Of a stretch of 64,000 nucleotides of DNA, positions 37,901-49,497 are shown in pieces. The stretch's first letter is position 1, and each line of letters begins with the position of its first letter. A program made the translations under genes and the position numbers. The DNA comes from Lonicera japonica (lineage: Eukaryota > Streptophyta > Magnoliopsida > Dipsacales > Caprifoliaceae), in contig CM038464.1 in assembly GCA_021464415.1 (NCBI GenBank), positions 434,001-498,000 on the forward strand, in the 5' to 3' direction. The notes beneath the pieces are model-generated. The model saw only the letters and a program-made list of their open reading frames with translations. It had not been told where the DNA came from and ran no database searches.

Positions 37901-38958
37901 AGGATACAAAATTATAGGAAATTCCGTTTATTTAGGTTCAAATGGTGCTAAGGAGGATAAAAGTTTAATACCTGTCCCCTTCGCTATTGACAAGACGATA
38001 TGCATTTGTGTTGGTGGAAGGGAGCCCCAAACTCCTGCGTAATCTAATAGCTTCATTGATTCTTGTTTCAAGCAGCTTCTCCACATTCAATGCGCAAGAA
38101 GGATCTCTGAACCGCCAACAAAACTATTAGGGTAATTGTGCATTTGAAGGGAGAATAGCATACTTACTATAGCAAGAATAGAGTTAAACGGGGAAAAATA
38201 GTACCGTGATGCTTCCTCCTCTAGCTGCATGAGGCGAACGCAGAACATAGAAACAGAATTGTATAAGCCCCAGCCGATGGGTTTCTCGGTGCCATCAGCC
38301 ACGAGGACAACGTCGCCTGTTTTGGGTGGGGGTCTACCAATAATTCTGTCAACTGCCCCACTGTAGACCATTGGACTTCCATCCTTGAAGAGTTGGGCCT
38401 TGCCCTTTTTCAGAACAACCTTGGGGACACCTACCAATTCCAGTTATTTAATTAACAAATGATGATCATAAGAGATAAACATCAAATAACACAACTGCCT
38501 GCCTGGCGCGTGTAGCAGTTGGGAGGGGGTAGAGGGTGCAAAACAAGTAGTAGCAGAGAACATATGAATGAATGAGTGAGTGAGTGATGAGAAAGCAAAG
38601 GAAAGCAATGTCGAATAGAATTCAAGTGGGATAACAAGTCAAGAAGCATGTATGGTTTGATTGATATTTATAGAGCAGAGAAGATGCAGAGTGATGAAAT
38701 TAATATAAATTGAGTGGAATGCAATGTAATGAATATTTTCTAGTATAATTAGTTATGCAATACTATAGTATTATAGTACCGGGGGGGGGGGGGGGGGGGG
38801 GAGGGAAGTAGAAGGTAGAAACCCTTGTGATGGTGGTGGTCAGAAGAAGCGAAATGTAGAAGGGCGGTAGTTGGTGAAGAATAAGAAGGAAGAGAGAGAG
38901 ACAGAGGCCCTCTCCAACTCATCATCATCATTATCATCAGCCGGCCCGCATGCACCAA
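31981..38958 (-). CDS. RlmI-type rRNA (cytosine-C5) methyltransferase-like protein, PUA + SAM domain, 8 exons
   Basis: CDS exons, 5' to 3': 38958-38823, 38430-38205, 38106-37972, 37153-36931, 35260-35074, 34145-33961, 32835-32698, 32109-31981. Total 1359 nt, 452 residues, all in phase. Residues 1-45 are hydroxylated/His-rich and could be an organelle transit peptide. A PUA domain follows at about 46-115 ([28 protein letters not shown]). The Rossmann methyltransferase part has motif [15 protein letters not shown] (279-292), motif [12 protein letters not shown] (352-361) and motif VI MTCSCSG (391-397), whose Cys is the likely nucleophile in this family, and ends with [20 protein letters not shown]. 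Bacterial RlmI methylates C1962 of 23S rRNA; a plastid or mitochondrial rRNA target is inference. Intron 7 uses a GC donor (CAG|GCAAGT). Exon 1 is the least certain part: its donor GTTTCT is weak, but the phase fits exactly. Confidence 0.94.
33297..33478. mobile_element. Stowaway-like MITE in intron 6 of the methyltransferase gene
   Basis: Left TCCTCTGTCTCAAATTAATA and the reverse complement of the right, CTGCCACTGTCTCAAATTAA, share CTGTCTCAAATTAA. About 182 bp, no coding capacity, TA on the right flank. The terminus resembles the CTCCCTCNGTC(T/C)CA consensus of plant Stowaway elements. Confidence 0.6.
34445..34700 (-). mobile_element. tRNA-derived SINE in intron 5 of the methyltransferase gene
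   Basis: Minus-strand order: GAGCGTGGTAGTTAGGCGC (A-box-like), then ATGTTCAATTCCTTGCTGC (B box, GTTCAANTCC) about 30 bp on, then a GGGGAGGGGCCCCCGAT body and a CCATGGTCCCTCTGAGAATG tail. The arrangement matches Au-like plant SINEs. It lies in the same sense as the host gene. Confidence 0.6.
35400..35530. repeat. Repeat fragment in intron 4 of the methyltransferase gene
   Basis: Contains TCTCACTTTGGCCCTTAAAC and, about 65 bp on, GTCTCAATTTGGCCCTTCCA, wording common in dispersed plant repeats. Boundaries are unclear. Confidence 0.4.
38778..38802 (+). repeat. Long homopolymeric G run beside exon 1 of the methyltransferase gene
   Basis: A run of more than 20 G (C on the gene strand) sits in intron 1, about 20 bp inside the weak donor site of exon 1. 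Such runs are prone to length error in sequencing and to polymorphism. If exon 1 read through the donor, it would be translated as polyproline. Confidence 0.9.
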
Positions 38959-39010
38959 TGCTTCGTCCCACCTCTCCCTCCGTCTCCTTCTAAAGTTGAG
39001 TGACCTAACA
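38959..39010 (-). promoter_or_regulatory. Short upstream region of the methyltransferase gene
   Basis: Only about 50 bp separates the proposed ATG (38958) from the MITE at 39011-39580, so the promoter or 5' leader must include or start within that MITE, unless the true transcription start lies inside exon 1. Confidence 0.35.
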
Positions 39011-39580
39011 CAATCTCCATTGGGATGGCTAAATAACCAAATTTAATTTTTTCGCTACCTCATTCGGTAAGTTAAATTGTAAAAAAGGTGGATAAAAGTG
39101 TATACTAAAGCCAAATTTAGAAGCCGACCAATTTTTAGCTTATACGATTAATGAAGTGTCGTGGCAGATTAGAGCACTCTGAGAAATATTGACAGAGTTT
39201 GCCGATATATGATGTGTCGTGCGACACATCATTCAAAATCCCTTGTTCGATATATCATCTATCGTGGCACATAAAAATTCAAAATTTACATTCGGCCGAT
39301 AGATCATGCATCGTGCATGCAATAATGAAGTGAAGACAAAGCACTTTCATTTCGAAAATGGAAGAAGAACAAAAAAAACAGAAAATGCCTGCCACGAGTC
39401 GTGGGAAGCAAAACAGCTGGCCGATAGATCATATATCGTTGGAGGGATAAAAATGGTTGCACGACACATCATAAATTGTGCAAGCTAAATTTAGCTTTCT
39501 CCCACTGTGGCTCTCCGATTACTGATAATGTGAATATACTTTTTTAGCCTACCTTTTTAACCTACCTATTAAAGATGGTC
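39011..39580. mobile_element. MITE-like element (570 bp) with internal hairpins, upstream of the methyltransferase gene
   Basis: Ends CAATCTCCATTGGGATGGCT and (reverse complement of the right) GACCATCTTTAATAGGTAGG are imperfect inverted repeats. TAACA flanks both sides (39006-39010 and 39581-39585). Inside, a motif like GCCGATAGATCATATATCGT recurs about five times in both orientations, and GATGTGTCG-TG-CGACACATC (near 39209-39228) is a perfect palindrome. No coding capacity. Confidence 0.7.
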
Positions 39581-39585
39581 TAACA

Positions 39586-40717
39586 CGTCCAATAACACCT
39601 TACCTTAGCTTACCTTTTACATTTTCAATCTAAAATTAAAGTTCAATGGTACTTATGACCCAAGAATATGAACTTTCTGTGTATCATCGTCACGAGTTAA
39701 ATTATAATCAAATTGCTTTGGGTCAGTTAGCGATGCGAGTAATTGACGATTACACAATTCAAATAATTTTAAATTTGCTTGAATTGAAATAAAAAATGCT
39801 TGCTTCAAGAATAATTCCCAATTAATAAGACTTCGTTTTGATCTAAAAGAATAAGATTTTTTTTGCTCGGTGAATTACTACAAACCTACAGTTGGTGAAT
39901 TTAATTTGGAGTTCCACTTTTATCTTTATTCGATCCCGAATAAGAGTATGTTATTCGATTTTTGAAAATCAAGTATAAACTTATTATTTGCTACTTAGGG
40001 TCAAATAAGGTATTGTCAAACTTATACTCAGCTCTCAAGGACCGAATAATAAGCCCTTACTCGGTATTTACGGATCGAATAAAAATTGAGAATAAAACCA
40101 AGCATTATTAGGGACATAAATAGAATCACCCAAAAATAACAACACATTTTCTTCCCCTTTGAGTGGTATTATTTTCACCTCATAAATATGTGGTATTATT
40201 CTCACCTCATAAATATGTGGTATTATTCTCACTCACCGACTTTCTTTTACTCATCCACATTTCTACTATTTCTTTCACTACTTTTCTTTTTATACACATA
40301 GATTAATGTTATTTTTCTCCTCAACAATGGTTTCCAAATTTTTAGACCCATCTACTCTTAATGCAATATAAATAAATCCTAAGTTCTAGAGAATTGTAGA
40401 GAATTGTAGAGAAGATATAATTGAATATTCATGTTTATTTTATTTTCTTAACATGCACAACACCACGCAAAAATGAACCTGCCTACATGAAGAAGGTTTC
40501 CTTGGTTATGAGGAACAATATTTGTAGCCTATATTCGATTTTTGGAAATCGAGTGCGAACATTTGTGCACACCTATGGCACCCTTAATTCCTAAAAGGAG
40601 GCATCGACCTCCAAGAGTCGACTATCACATATGCTGTCACTTAGAAGTTATAAAGGCAAAGAAATTGGTAGACTCTAAAATGCATAAGTAAAGGCCAGTG
40701 TTATTTATACCCCCACT
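39586..40717. other. Intergenic repeat-derived sequence
   Basis: AT-rich. A 24-bp unit reading CACCTCATAAATATGTGGTA, then TTATT, is repeated near 40177-40220. About 39946-40017 is homologous to the two halves of the sequence flanking the retrotransposon at 44522-52776. No gene recognised. Confidence 0.55.
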
Positions 40718-40722
40718 ATATT

Positions 40723-43216
40723 TGTCACACCATGATTTTTGGACCTCGAGTACCCATTAATCCACACGTACTTAGCCATTTAACTACCGGGTGTGAAAAT
40801 TTTAAAACCATATTTACTTTTAAACTATTGCTCGAAAACCAAAATATAAACTTAATAAAACAAAAACTTTCATTTTTAAATAAATATTTTGCGGAATAAA
40901 TAAAATTAAAATGTCCAACCTTATATACACAAAAGTCCAATTACATTTGCTTTACAAAAACTATATGGCCAAAATACATCTAAATCGCCCCCACTTACGA
41001 AGTACATCCAACCAAAAAAAATGTACAAAATAAGCATACTTCAAGTACATGTCTTAGCACAATTAGGAAGTACGTAAATTCTTGCAAACCGCTTAGCTAC
41101 GCTCATAAAGAGAACGTACCCAAGAAGTACAAAGAAAACTTGGGTCAGTATAAAATACTGGTATGATTTGATCATTCGTTCACCCAACTATGTCCATGAT
41201 GCAATTATTATAAATGCAAATTTTTAACTAAAATAACCATGAGACAAGACATGTACTTCCACATACTTATCCAGACAAAATCGTAGTTTCCCGATAAAAA
41301 TGTGGCATTTAGTTTCTTGTCACATTCATTCACAAAACTTTAAATTAATAATTATAAGAACACTAAGGTAGGCCAACCCTGCACAAATGTTAGAAAGACC
41401 TACCTTCCTGCACATAAGAAGTTAGTGACAAGGATAATATGTACATCACAAAATAAATTGCTGCAGTAAAAATGTTAGTTTTTGCCCAAACCGTGCGGAA
41501 TTTGGGAAAACTTAACACGCGGAAAATTTTCAGAATGATGATTTCTACAAATACTTGCAAAAGATCGCAAAAATTGACCATTTAATACTCCAAACCAGTG
41601 ATTCAATGCAGACACTTTTCACAAACGAGATTAAACCAAAACTTCTAAACTATAAGGAATTAAAGGAAACTCAACCATGAAAAATAAGCATAATCAAATT
41701 TTCTTCCAGGTTCATGTGCTAGAATTGTCATTTAGAGATCCAATAATTTGTACAAATTAAACAAAGAAAAAGTCCTATATTCCTAATTCACTAAACTCTT
41801 TGGTTAGCGTATGCACCTTAATTACATGCCACCTCGCCATACTCTCCCATGGTCTACACAGATCATCTTGCCATGTGTCTCCCAATATAACTAGCGGCAC
41901 TCCGAATCGGAACCCGCACGGGCATATCGTCTAAAGTTTCGACCTTCTTCGGAAGGCTAGTTATACGTTTGCGCGCCAAAACACTCGCCCTTCTGCAAGT
42001 AAAATAACATATAATCCAATCGTCTATTCAACAATAAAACGAGTACAACAACCATCACAAGCCCCCATCTGGCTTACGGTCAAAATCATAAAATTCCACT
42101 GGCTTTCACCAAAATTTTCTTTTCACAAAAATCATGGGAAATCCACACAAGTGTTGAATCAAATCCAAGATCAAATCATAACAAGGGAGCAGTGGCATAA
42201 TTAAGGAATTTTCCTATGACTCTAGTCAATTTTTAAGAATCCTATTCAAACTACACCAAAATCATAAGTTAAATGACACACAAACAAAACAAGAATACAA
42301 ACCGGGCTTATAATCGACACAACCATCAACTTCACAGAAATTCTGGGAATTATTCAACAATCCAAAAATTCCATAAAAAATATACAATATAGAATAATGT
42401 GTCTGGAGTCATATCCAATTGGATTCAACTAAAAATCATATACTTTAGGAGTTATAAATGTTTTGGTGATAGATATACAATCTGTCTAGCATCAGATTCT
42501 GTAGTGCACTGTTTTTGTAAATTCAATATCTCTCAACATAAATATCATATTCAGTCAATTCCAAAGCCCAGATACTCCTAACACATGATATTAACTTTTT
42601 TAATTTTTTTCAGATGTTTACATGAAATATGAGTATCCTAAACGAATTCGTATATACACATGTAAGACAACAATCTGATTACCACTAGGTATCTTAATAC
42701 ACTTGTTTTGTAAAATTTATATCTCCCAAATTAAAAACCCTACTAATTCAATTCCAAAGCCAAAATACTTCTAACTCATAATATCAATCTATGTATTTTT
42801 CTCAGATTTTTAGTAAAAGCTTATGATTGAAATTCTTTATCAAGAAATTTACAAACAATTGAGCAAACACAATAACCCTCCTTCACAAAACTTAGGTCAA
42901 AAGAAAATCTAAACATGTATGAATAAAAACCACTAGAAGAGGGTGAGAATCACTCACCTTAAATTATCGATAAATGGAGGAAGACCACTTTCTAATACAT
43001 GTTGGATTTGAAAAACCAATTAAACTAAAATATAAGACTCACTAATTTATTATAGTAGGCTACAAAAATAATATTATATAGAACCCATCTAACTCATAAA
43101 TGTAGAAAATAAATAAATAAATATTAATTATAATTATATAGACACTTAACGTAACATTACCATAATACCCATGTATTATATGTAAAAGTAAAAACTAGAA
43201 ATTTACGGGTGTTACA
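40723..43216 (+). mobile_element. Solo LTR (2494 bp), Ty3/Gypsy-like
   Basis: Starts TGTCACACCATG and ends TTTACGGGTGTTACA, with a perfect 5-bp duplication ATATT at 40718-40722 and 43217-43221. No coding frames. It shares style and words (GTGCACTGTTTTTGTAAATT near 42508, against GTGCACTGTTCGTATTTTGG near 16681) with the solo LTR at 14935-17600, so the two are related but well diverged. Confidence 0.9.
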
Positions 43217-43221
43217 ATATT

Positions 43222-44516
43222 TGTCTTAGATTACTCTTATCCTCTCAATACAAATGTTGGAGGAGTAGTATACTAATCAAGGTTCTAATGCTCTAGGCCT
43301 AGGAGCTTTGGAACTACCTTGGACCTTTTTTCTTAGCGTGCTCACAGTTTTGCTTACTTTTTTCCTCATAAGTTCTACTTTTTTCTTTGCTTGGTTGGTG
43401 AGGGAAGTAAATGCTTCTTTATATATATCAAATAAGAAGACGTTTAATAGACTCGGCGCAGTTGACTTTTAGCCATTCTTCCATCATTGTAGCATGCTTG
43501 ATTGCTGACCTTATTTTTTCCCTTAATATAGAGCATTAAATGCAGTTGATATGCATTTAATGAATTTGAGGGAGGTTTTATGCCTCCTACAAAATTGGTG
43601 GCAGTCGCCTAAGCCACCTTCAACCACTATGACATAGCGGTTTGATAGAGCTTACTTCAGCTATATAAAGAAGCTCTGGAGGTCGAACTCTGAAAGCCTA
43701 CTGACTTGAACATCCATTAAACATTGGTCTAACATCCCCCACAAGCTCTGTGTCCAAGTGGCAGTGAGTTTCAAATCTCTTTGTGACACTATCTTACGTT
43801 GGCAGGGACTACTACGTGTCCTTTTATGATTGGCCTACAGGCTAAATAACCATTTTATTTTATCAGAGCTTATTTGGCTTACCTTCTAACATGAAAGTTG
43901 AAAACGGCTCAAATATTTTTCCAATGGTTCAAAAGGCGAGTCATTTAAAATTTGGGTGAAAAAGTTATGATCTTTTAAATTTGGCTAAAAATTTATTTTG
44001 TGATAACTTTATTTTTCACTGTTAACCTACCAAATTCCATTACGAATATTCGAATTGCATTTCAATCATAGATGCATATAAAATATGAGTAATATGACTC
44101 GTAAAATGTGTTTAATCGATTAAAACACCCTTGAGAGTAAGAATGGCCACCTAATGTGATTTCTTAACGGTAAGAGGCAAAAGTGGTGTTTGAATAACCA
44201 AAACTCATTTAGGCCATCTAAATTATGTTATGGACATGCAAGCAAGTGTAGATATGCTATTGAGACATACTATAAGTGTTCAAACAGTAAGAGTCATATC
44301 GGATTCAAAACTCACTACCCAAATCGATATTTAACACTTAATAATCTACTTGTTCATGGATGCTCAATAGGAATCCATCGCAACATTTATAAGTAAGATT
44401 TAACAAGTAAATTAGGTAAAGGGTGTTACAACACCTGTAAGAGAAAGACATTCTTGATAATCGAGTAAAGTGCATGTTATTCAGTTTTTTAGAACCAAGT
44501 ATAAGCCTATTACTTA
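43222..44516. other. Intergenic sequence with LTR-like remnants
   Basis: About 43255-43733 has an LTR look: it starts TGTTGGAGGAG, carries CAGCTATATAAAGAAGCTC near 43657 as a TATA box and ends CATTGGTCTAACA, but no target duplication is seen. At about 44427 GGGTGTTACA resembles the 3' tip of the solo LTRs above. Neither can be bounded firmly. Confidence 0.4.
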
Positions 44517-44770
44517 GTACTTGATGTGCCAAGAAATTAGTACATTGTAGTCCATTAATATGCACTTTGGAGAGCATATATTATTACATTTGTTGTGTTT
44601 TAAGTGTTTTTTAGGTGCTTGGAATTTAATGGAGAATATTAACCTTTAAATAGAGTAATTCGGTGTTAAGATAGAAAAGTTATGGTGAAAAGGAATTTGG
44701 TGAATTTAATGGAGAAGCAGCAATCTGAGCTTAAAAACAAAAATGAGTGAAATAGATTATCAAAGAGTTG

Positions 44771-44830
44771 TGTAGCTCATTTGGCTAGAGTAGTAGGTAT
44801 TTACAAACTAGACCTAGGTTCAAGCCTTGC
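44771..44830 (+). repeat. tRNA-like segment within the 5' LTR
   Basis: GTAGCTCATTTGGCTAGAG reads as a tRNA D-arm (A box) and CTAGGTTCAAGCCT, about 25 bp on, as a T-arm (B box). The second LTR carries the same at 51565-51625. The T-stem does not pair well, so it is not a functional tRNA. Confidence 0.7.
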
Positions 44831-45179
44831 TGTGAACATTTTTTTAAGGTGCTTTTCTTGGTTCTTAATAAAGTTTAACAAAGCCACTATGGGCCCAAGC
44901 TTATAAGCCAACTCATCTAACCAAGTAGCCAACATAATCCGTCTTCTCACTACAGTAAGAGAATACTTTCTTCTCACCCCACTTATTTTTTAAAAAAACT
45001 TTCAATTCACCCCAATGGTGGAGTGAGTTTACTGAATACACTATTAGGAAGTTAATTTCGTCATCGCTAAAACTAAAACATGAAAATCATATATAAATAC
45101 ATATACATATTTTTTATCAAAAACATTCATCGTACCTCATCTTTTTTATACACGCCAACGACATACCACCTCTTTTTTA

Positions 45180-46250
45180 GGGTGCTATTCTTTACACCCC
45201 TTAATTTTGTCACAAACACCACCATCTCTAATTTGATAAAACTCATTTTTCAACACCCCACTTTTTTGTCATAAACACTCTCATTTAACCATTACTTAAC
45301 TTATTTATCCAATTCTTAAAACATTAACCTATTTATTTATTCATTTTTTAATAAACTAATCAAACATTAACCCAAATAATTAAACCTATATCACTCATTT
45401 CCGCCCATTCACAATCACATTTCATTACTTCAAGTAAAAAGATAGAGAGAGAAGATACTCACTTCTTTATCATTTGAGCTCTCAAAATCAAGAAATCATA
45501 ATCAAATCGAAACACAAACATTATTGGTAGGAAGTTTGAGGCTTGAATTATGATAAATAAGAAGCAATGTTTATGAGATGGTGGAGAAAGAAGAAGTTCA
45601 AAAAAAAGTTGTTGATGAAATTTCACTCCAAAATGAAGCCAAAGATGTATTATAATTATTATTATTGGTGTATTAATGTGTATATTAGCTTTCATATATC
45701 ATTCTACAACATTCAAATTGAAACAAAGATGTAATCCTTAAAACAGAGTATAAAACATGTTCTGTCCAGGCTTGACTCGCTTTATATAAGGAGAGTAATC
45801 TAGTTACAACTCTCTTTAAATAAGGCGATTGTGTACAGACATATTCACCCCATGTGAGATGAGTTTGTGTTATTAGGCGAGTTACTTACAACACATTCAC
45901 CTAATGCGGGGTGAGTGTGTGTGAATCAACTCACCTGTCATTAGGTGAGTCTAATTTAGAAATACTCCAGTATACTCTGCACTTCATTGCCTTATATTAG
46001 GTGAGTCACTTGCAACACATTCACCTAATATGGGGTGAGTATGTATGAATCAACTCACCTGTCATTAGATGAGAGACGAGCGGGAGAAGGTGAGAAATCT
46101 TCTTATCTTTCAATGTTAATCAATATTAAGTAGTTTTATTTTTAATTAAGGTTTATATTAACTTTTAATTGGGTGGTGGGTGTTTGTGACTAAAAATTGG
46201 CATGAGGAGGGTGTTAGTGACATAAATGGGGGGTGTAAATAATGGCCCCC
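45180..46250. mobile_element. Non-autonomous MULE (1.07 kb), same terminal family as the 9.37-kb MULE end
   Basis: The left end GGGTGCTATTCTTTACACCC is mirrored by GGGTGTAAATAATGGCCCCC at the right. An 8-bp flank CTTTTTTA is identical on both sides (45172-45179 and 46251-46258), and 9 bp match at 8 positions, in line with Mutator-type insertion. The inner right part (GACGAGCGGGAGAAGGTGAG onward) and a minisatellite are shared with the large MULE. No transposase. Confidence 0.88.
45870..46077. repeat. Minisatellite of the ACTCACC/GGTGAGT family in the small MULE
   Basis: About two units of 115-120 bp with CACCTAATGCGGGGTGAGTG and CACCTAATATGGGGTGAGTA, each followed by CAACTCACCTGTCATTAG. Related unit by unit to the array at 3003-3590. 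Confidence 0.9.
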
Positions 46251-47944
46251 CTTTTTTATAGGTCAAATAATAAATTTTTTTTATTGCACATCCAAAAAAT
46301 TCATTATTGACCTAACAAAATTCCTAATTAGAAATAAGGTCAAACCTCATAAGTGACAATTTCAAAGACAGTAAAGTATAAATTTGAAAAATAAAAATAG
46401 CAATTACCGTAGTTTTAGACTTTTAGGCGATCAACTATTTAAAATGAAACATCTGATCAAAGTAAAAATTAATTAATTAATACAAGATAGGTACCCCGAC
46501 CGTTTTCATTAGCTAATAATAACATTTCAATCTTCGTAATATTAGTGTCTCATATACGGCTATATCTAATGAATTGAAAAAATAAATTCAATTGTATAAA
46601 AATAAATCATTTATTAAAATATTTTGGAACTAGAGTCGTAGAATTATTTGTTGGAAAGAATGAACCTTTTTAATTTAAAAAAATTTAAATGGTCGAGAAG
46701 ATAAATTAGTGGCATTATTTTAGGTTAAGATTGACATAATGTTGACTTTTGGTGGAGTGAGAAGAAATAATCTTACATTATTTTTTAGGTTAAGATTGAC
46801 GTAATGTTGACTTTTGGTGGAGTGAGAAAACATATTATGTGGGTGTATTTAAGAACACCTTTTTTTTCTCCTCTTCCTTGGTTGTTTTTCGATAAAAGTA
46901 GCCGCAACTTATTTCTCTTTTCTTTTTCTTCTTTTAGCCATTGTGCACAGTAAGTTTTTTTTTTTAAAGATGAATTAATTTTATTAAAACTTTAATTTTC
47001 TTTTTCGCGTCTTTTAATTAGTTAAGGAGCAACACTTTTATTTATTTTAGAGTGTTTTGTCTTATGCTATTAATTCAAGATTATTCTTCATTAATTTATT
47101 TGCGAGTATTCAAGTAAGTATTTAATTTATTTATTTATGCATTATTTGATTATGTTTTGTGTTTTATTTGCAAGCATGCTAGGCTAGGTTGCTATCTAGG
47201 GTTGATGATGAGTATATTTGATTGATTCTCTTGCATGTATTCATACCAATTTAATGTTTTAATGTTAAAAATAATTATTCCTATTGAATGCCTATTTTAA
47301 TTGATAAAAAATAAAGTTGGATCCTCATTATTTTTTGTTGGATTCACCTTATGATTTGTTAAGAGTGAATATATGGTGTGTTTTGACGGATATAATGAGT
47401 GTTTTGATTTTATATACTTGTTTGGCTGTGGAAGAATTAACAATGGATTTTATAAATTAATTGGGTTTAATTGATTTTATTTTCCGCATCTAATAGAGTC
47501 GAGAGACTAAATTAGTGCGAGACAAATAGTAGAGTTTGTTGGGCATGAATATTAAGAACATAATATCAAATATATGACTCAGCTACCATAATATTTTATT
47601 AATTGATTATTTCAATAAATTTTTTTTTTAATTATTTTATTCGTATTTTAGTTGATAAATTTTCTCACTGAATTTTTAAGCTAGATTAGGAATTAATTAG
47701 AATTAGTGAGAGAGATACGTACGTTCCATCCATCAGGTCCTTAGGGTTCGACCTCACTCTTGCATAAGCTATACTAGTATTCGATTTGTGCACTTGCGAG
47801 TATATTTAACATTCACAATACGTTTTTGGCACCATTGCCGGGGACTTGAAAGTTCATTTTCCTACCATATCACTAATTTAGATTATTTCCTTATACTAGT
47901 TCCCTTAAAAACAATAAAAAAACCTTAGGAGTATAATAGCACAT

Positions 47945-48720
47945 GAGCATTATTTGGAAGCGTGGTGTTAAGAAATTGAATATGATAGAAAGCTTAGAAC
48001 TCAATTCTTTGTTTGAGGAAAGAACAATGGCTGAAGAAAAAAAATAGGCAAAAACTTTGAAGGAGCTTTTTTTCTCCTATCACTACCAACCCACCATCAT
48101 GCATCGTTTTACCTCCCACTACCGCAAATCACTTCGAACTTAAACCGCAAGTTATGCAACTCCTTCCTACTTTTCATGGAATTGATCAAGAAGATCCTTA
48201 CCTCCAGAGTCAGTTCGCCTATGTTTATTTCATTTTTCCCTAAGAGAGAAAGCAAAAGTTTGGCTTAATTCGCTACCTTCTAGGTCCATCATTGGCTGGG
48301 AGACTTTAGTTTCCAAATTTCTTACTAATTTTTTTTTCATGTCAAAGACAAATGAGCTTCGAAGGCAGATATTTGATTTTTGTCAAGAGAATTATGAAAA
48401 TTTTTACGAATCTTAGGAAAGATTTAAAGACCTACTTTTGAGATGTCCCCACCATGGTTTTGAAACATGGAGACTAGTTCAGTTCTTTTATAATGGGTTG
48501 ACTCAAACCAATTGAAATATGATTGAGTTCATGAACAGTGGTGCTTTCCTTAGTCTCACAAAAGATGAAGCTTATAATTTTCTTGAGAATCTTGTCGAGA
48601 GCTCTTAGCAATGGGATTTCTCTTCTCATAGATATTCATCAGCTCAAGTTAAGAAAGAAGTCAAGAAATAGGGCATCTATGAGCTATTTGAAAGTGTAGA
48701 GACTAGAAGCTAAAGTTTAC
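47945..48720 (+). pseudogene. gag remnant of the Tat/Athila-like retrotransposon
   Basis: Across shifting frames one reads a retrotransposon gag (capsid-like) domain: FAYVYFIFP, then AKVWLNSLPS-like wording, SKTNELRRQIFDFCQENYEN (about 48343-48402), ERFKDLLLRCPHHGFETWRL (48418-48477) and NSGAFLSLTKDEAYNFLENL (48535-48594). It is broken by several TAG and TGA stops and frameshifts. Gag would package the element RNA; this copy cannot be translated. Confidence 0.85.
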
Positions 48721-48849
48721 ACCAATAATAATCCAACTTGTTGATTGATCTGTTAAATTTTCTAGAGGTGTCATTAAAGATGTTTTGATATAGGTAGAGA
48801 CATTTTACTTTCTAGTGGACTTTGTAGTCCTTGACACTCAACCTGTTTA

Positions 48850-49497
48850 GAGCACAAACCGGCAAATTTCTATGATCCTTGGTCGGCTGTTATTCGTTAT
48901 AGCTAATGCACTAATCAACTGTATGAATGGACTAATGAAAATAAATTTTAAAAATATGACAGCTGAACTTAATGTCTTTAATATAAGCAAAAACCTCCAA
49001 GAAGAAGAAGTTAAATGTGTGAACATAATAGGCAGTTGGATATTTGATGGAGGTGTTGATTCGCTTGAAGAAGATTTTATAGCATTATTGGGAGATGAAA
49101 TAAATGATCCAAAATTTCTTGAAGAAGTAAGAGGAATGTTGAGAATGAAAGAAGAAGAGTGGGAAGCAGAGGTTCATAAATTTTTATTTTCAGAGCTAAA
49201 TAGCCAGAGAGATAAATCCTTTAATAGTGTGAAGCTGGACGAGAGTATCCCATTTGATCCTGGTATACTTGAGTTAAAATCTAGTGATTCATCACATTTG
49301 GAGAAACCCTATTCAACTATTGATTTTCTGCTTCCATCTGTTGAGCTTACTAAGTTAATTCATCTTATATCCTCTGATCTAGAGCTTGACATGAACCATC
49401 AAATCTTGGAGGTAAATGATTGGTTTAATAAGTATGTTCATGTTGTGATTATTATATCTGCTGCCCTTCCACCTTATAAATATGCATTTTGCAATTA
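48850..49497 (+). pseudogene. Protease-region remnant of the retrotransposon, with a 208-codon open stretch
   Basis: The open frame from 48872 begins MILGRLLF, then ANALINCMNGLMKINFKNMT, the segment that follows the aspartic protease active site in Athila/Tat polyproteins (ILGRPFLATANALI-type). The acidic stretch that follows (LEEDFIALLGDEINDPKF) is spacer before reverse transcriptase, which is missing. The Asp-Ser/Thr-Gly active site is not present in the frame. No independent gene function is implied by the open frame. Confidence 0.75.

Larger units (their letters stand above)
44930..46858. mobile_element. Insertion in the 5' LTR: TIR element hosting a MULE
   Basis: This stretch replaces only about 135 bp of the corresponding 3' LTR. 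The right end ATTATGTGGGTGTATTTAAG, then AACACC, and the left CATAATCCGTCTTCTCACTA, are imperfect inverted partners, and the terminus resembles the 18818-21630 element. Two direct copies of TTGACTTTTGGTGGAGTGAG lie about 67 bp apart inside the right end. The left boundary is approximate. Confidence 0.6.
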
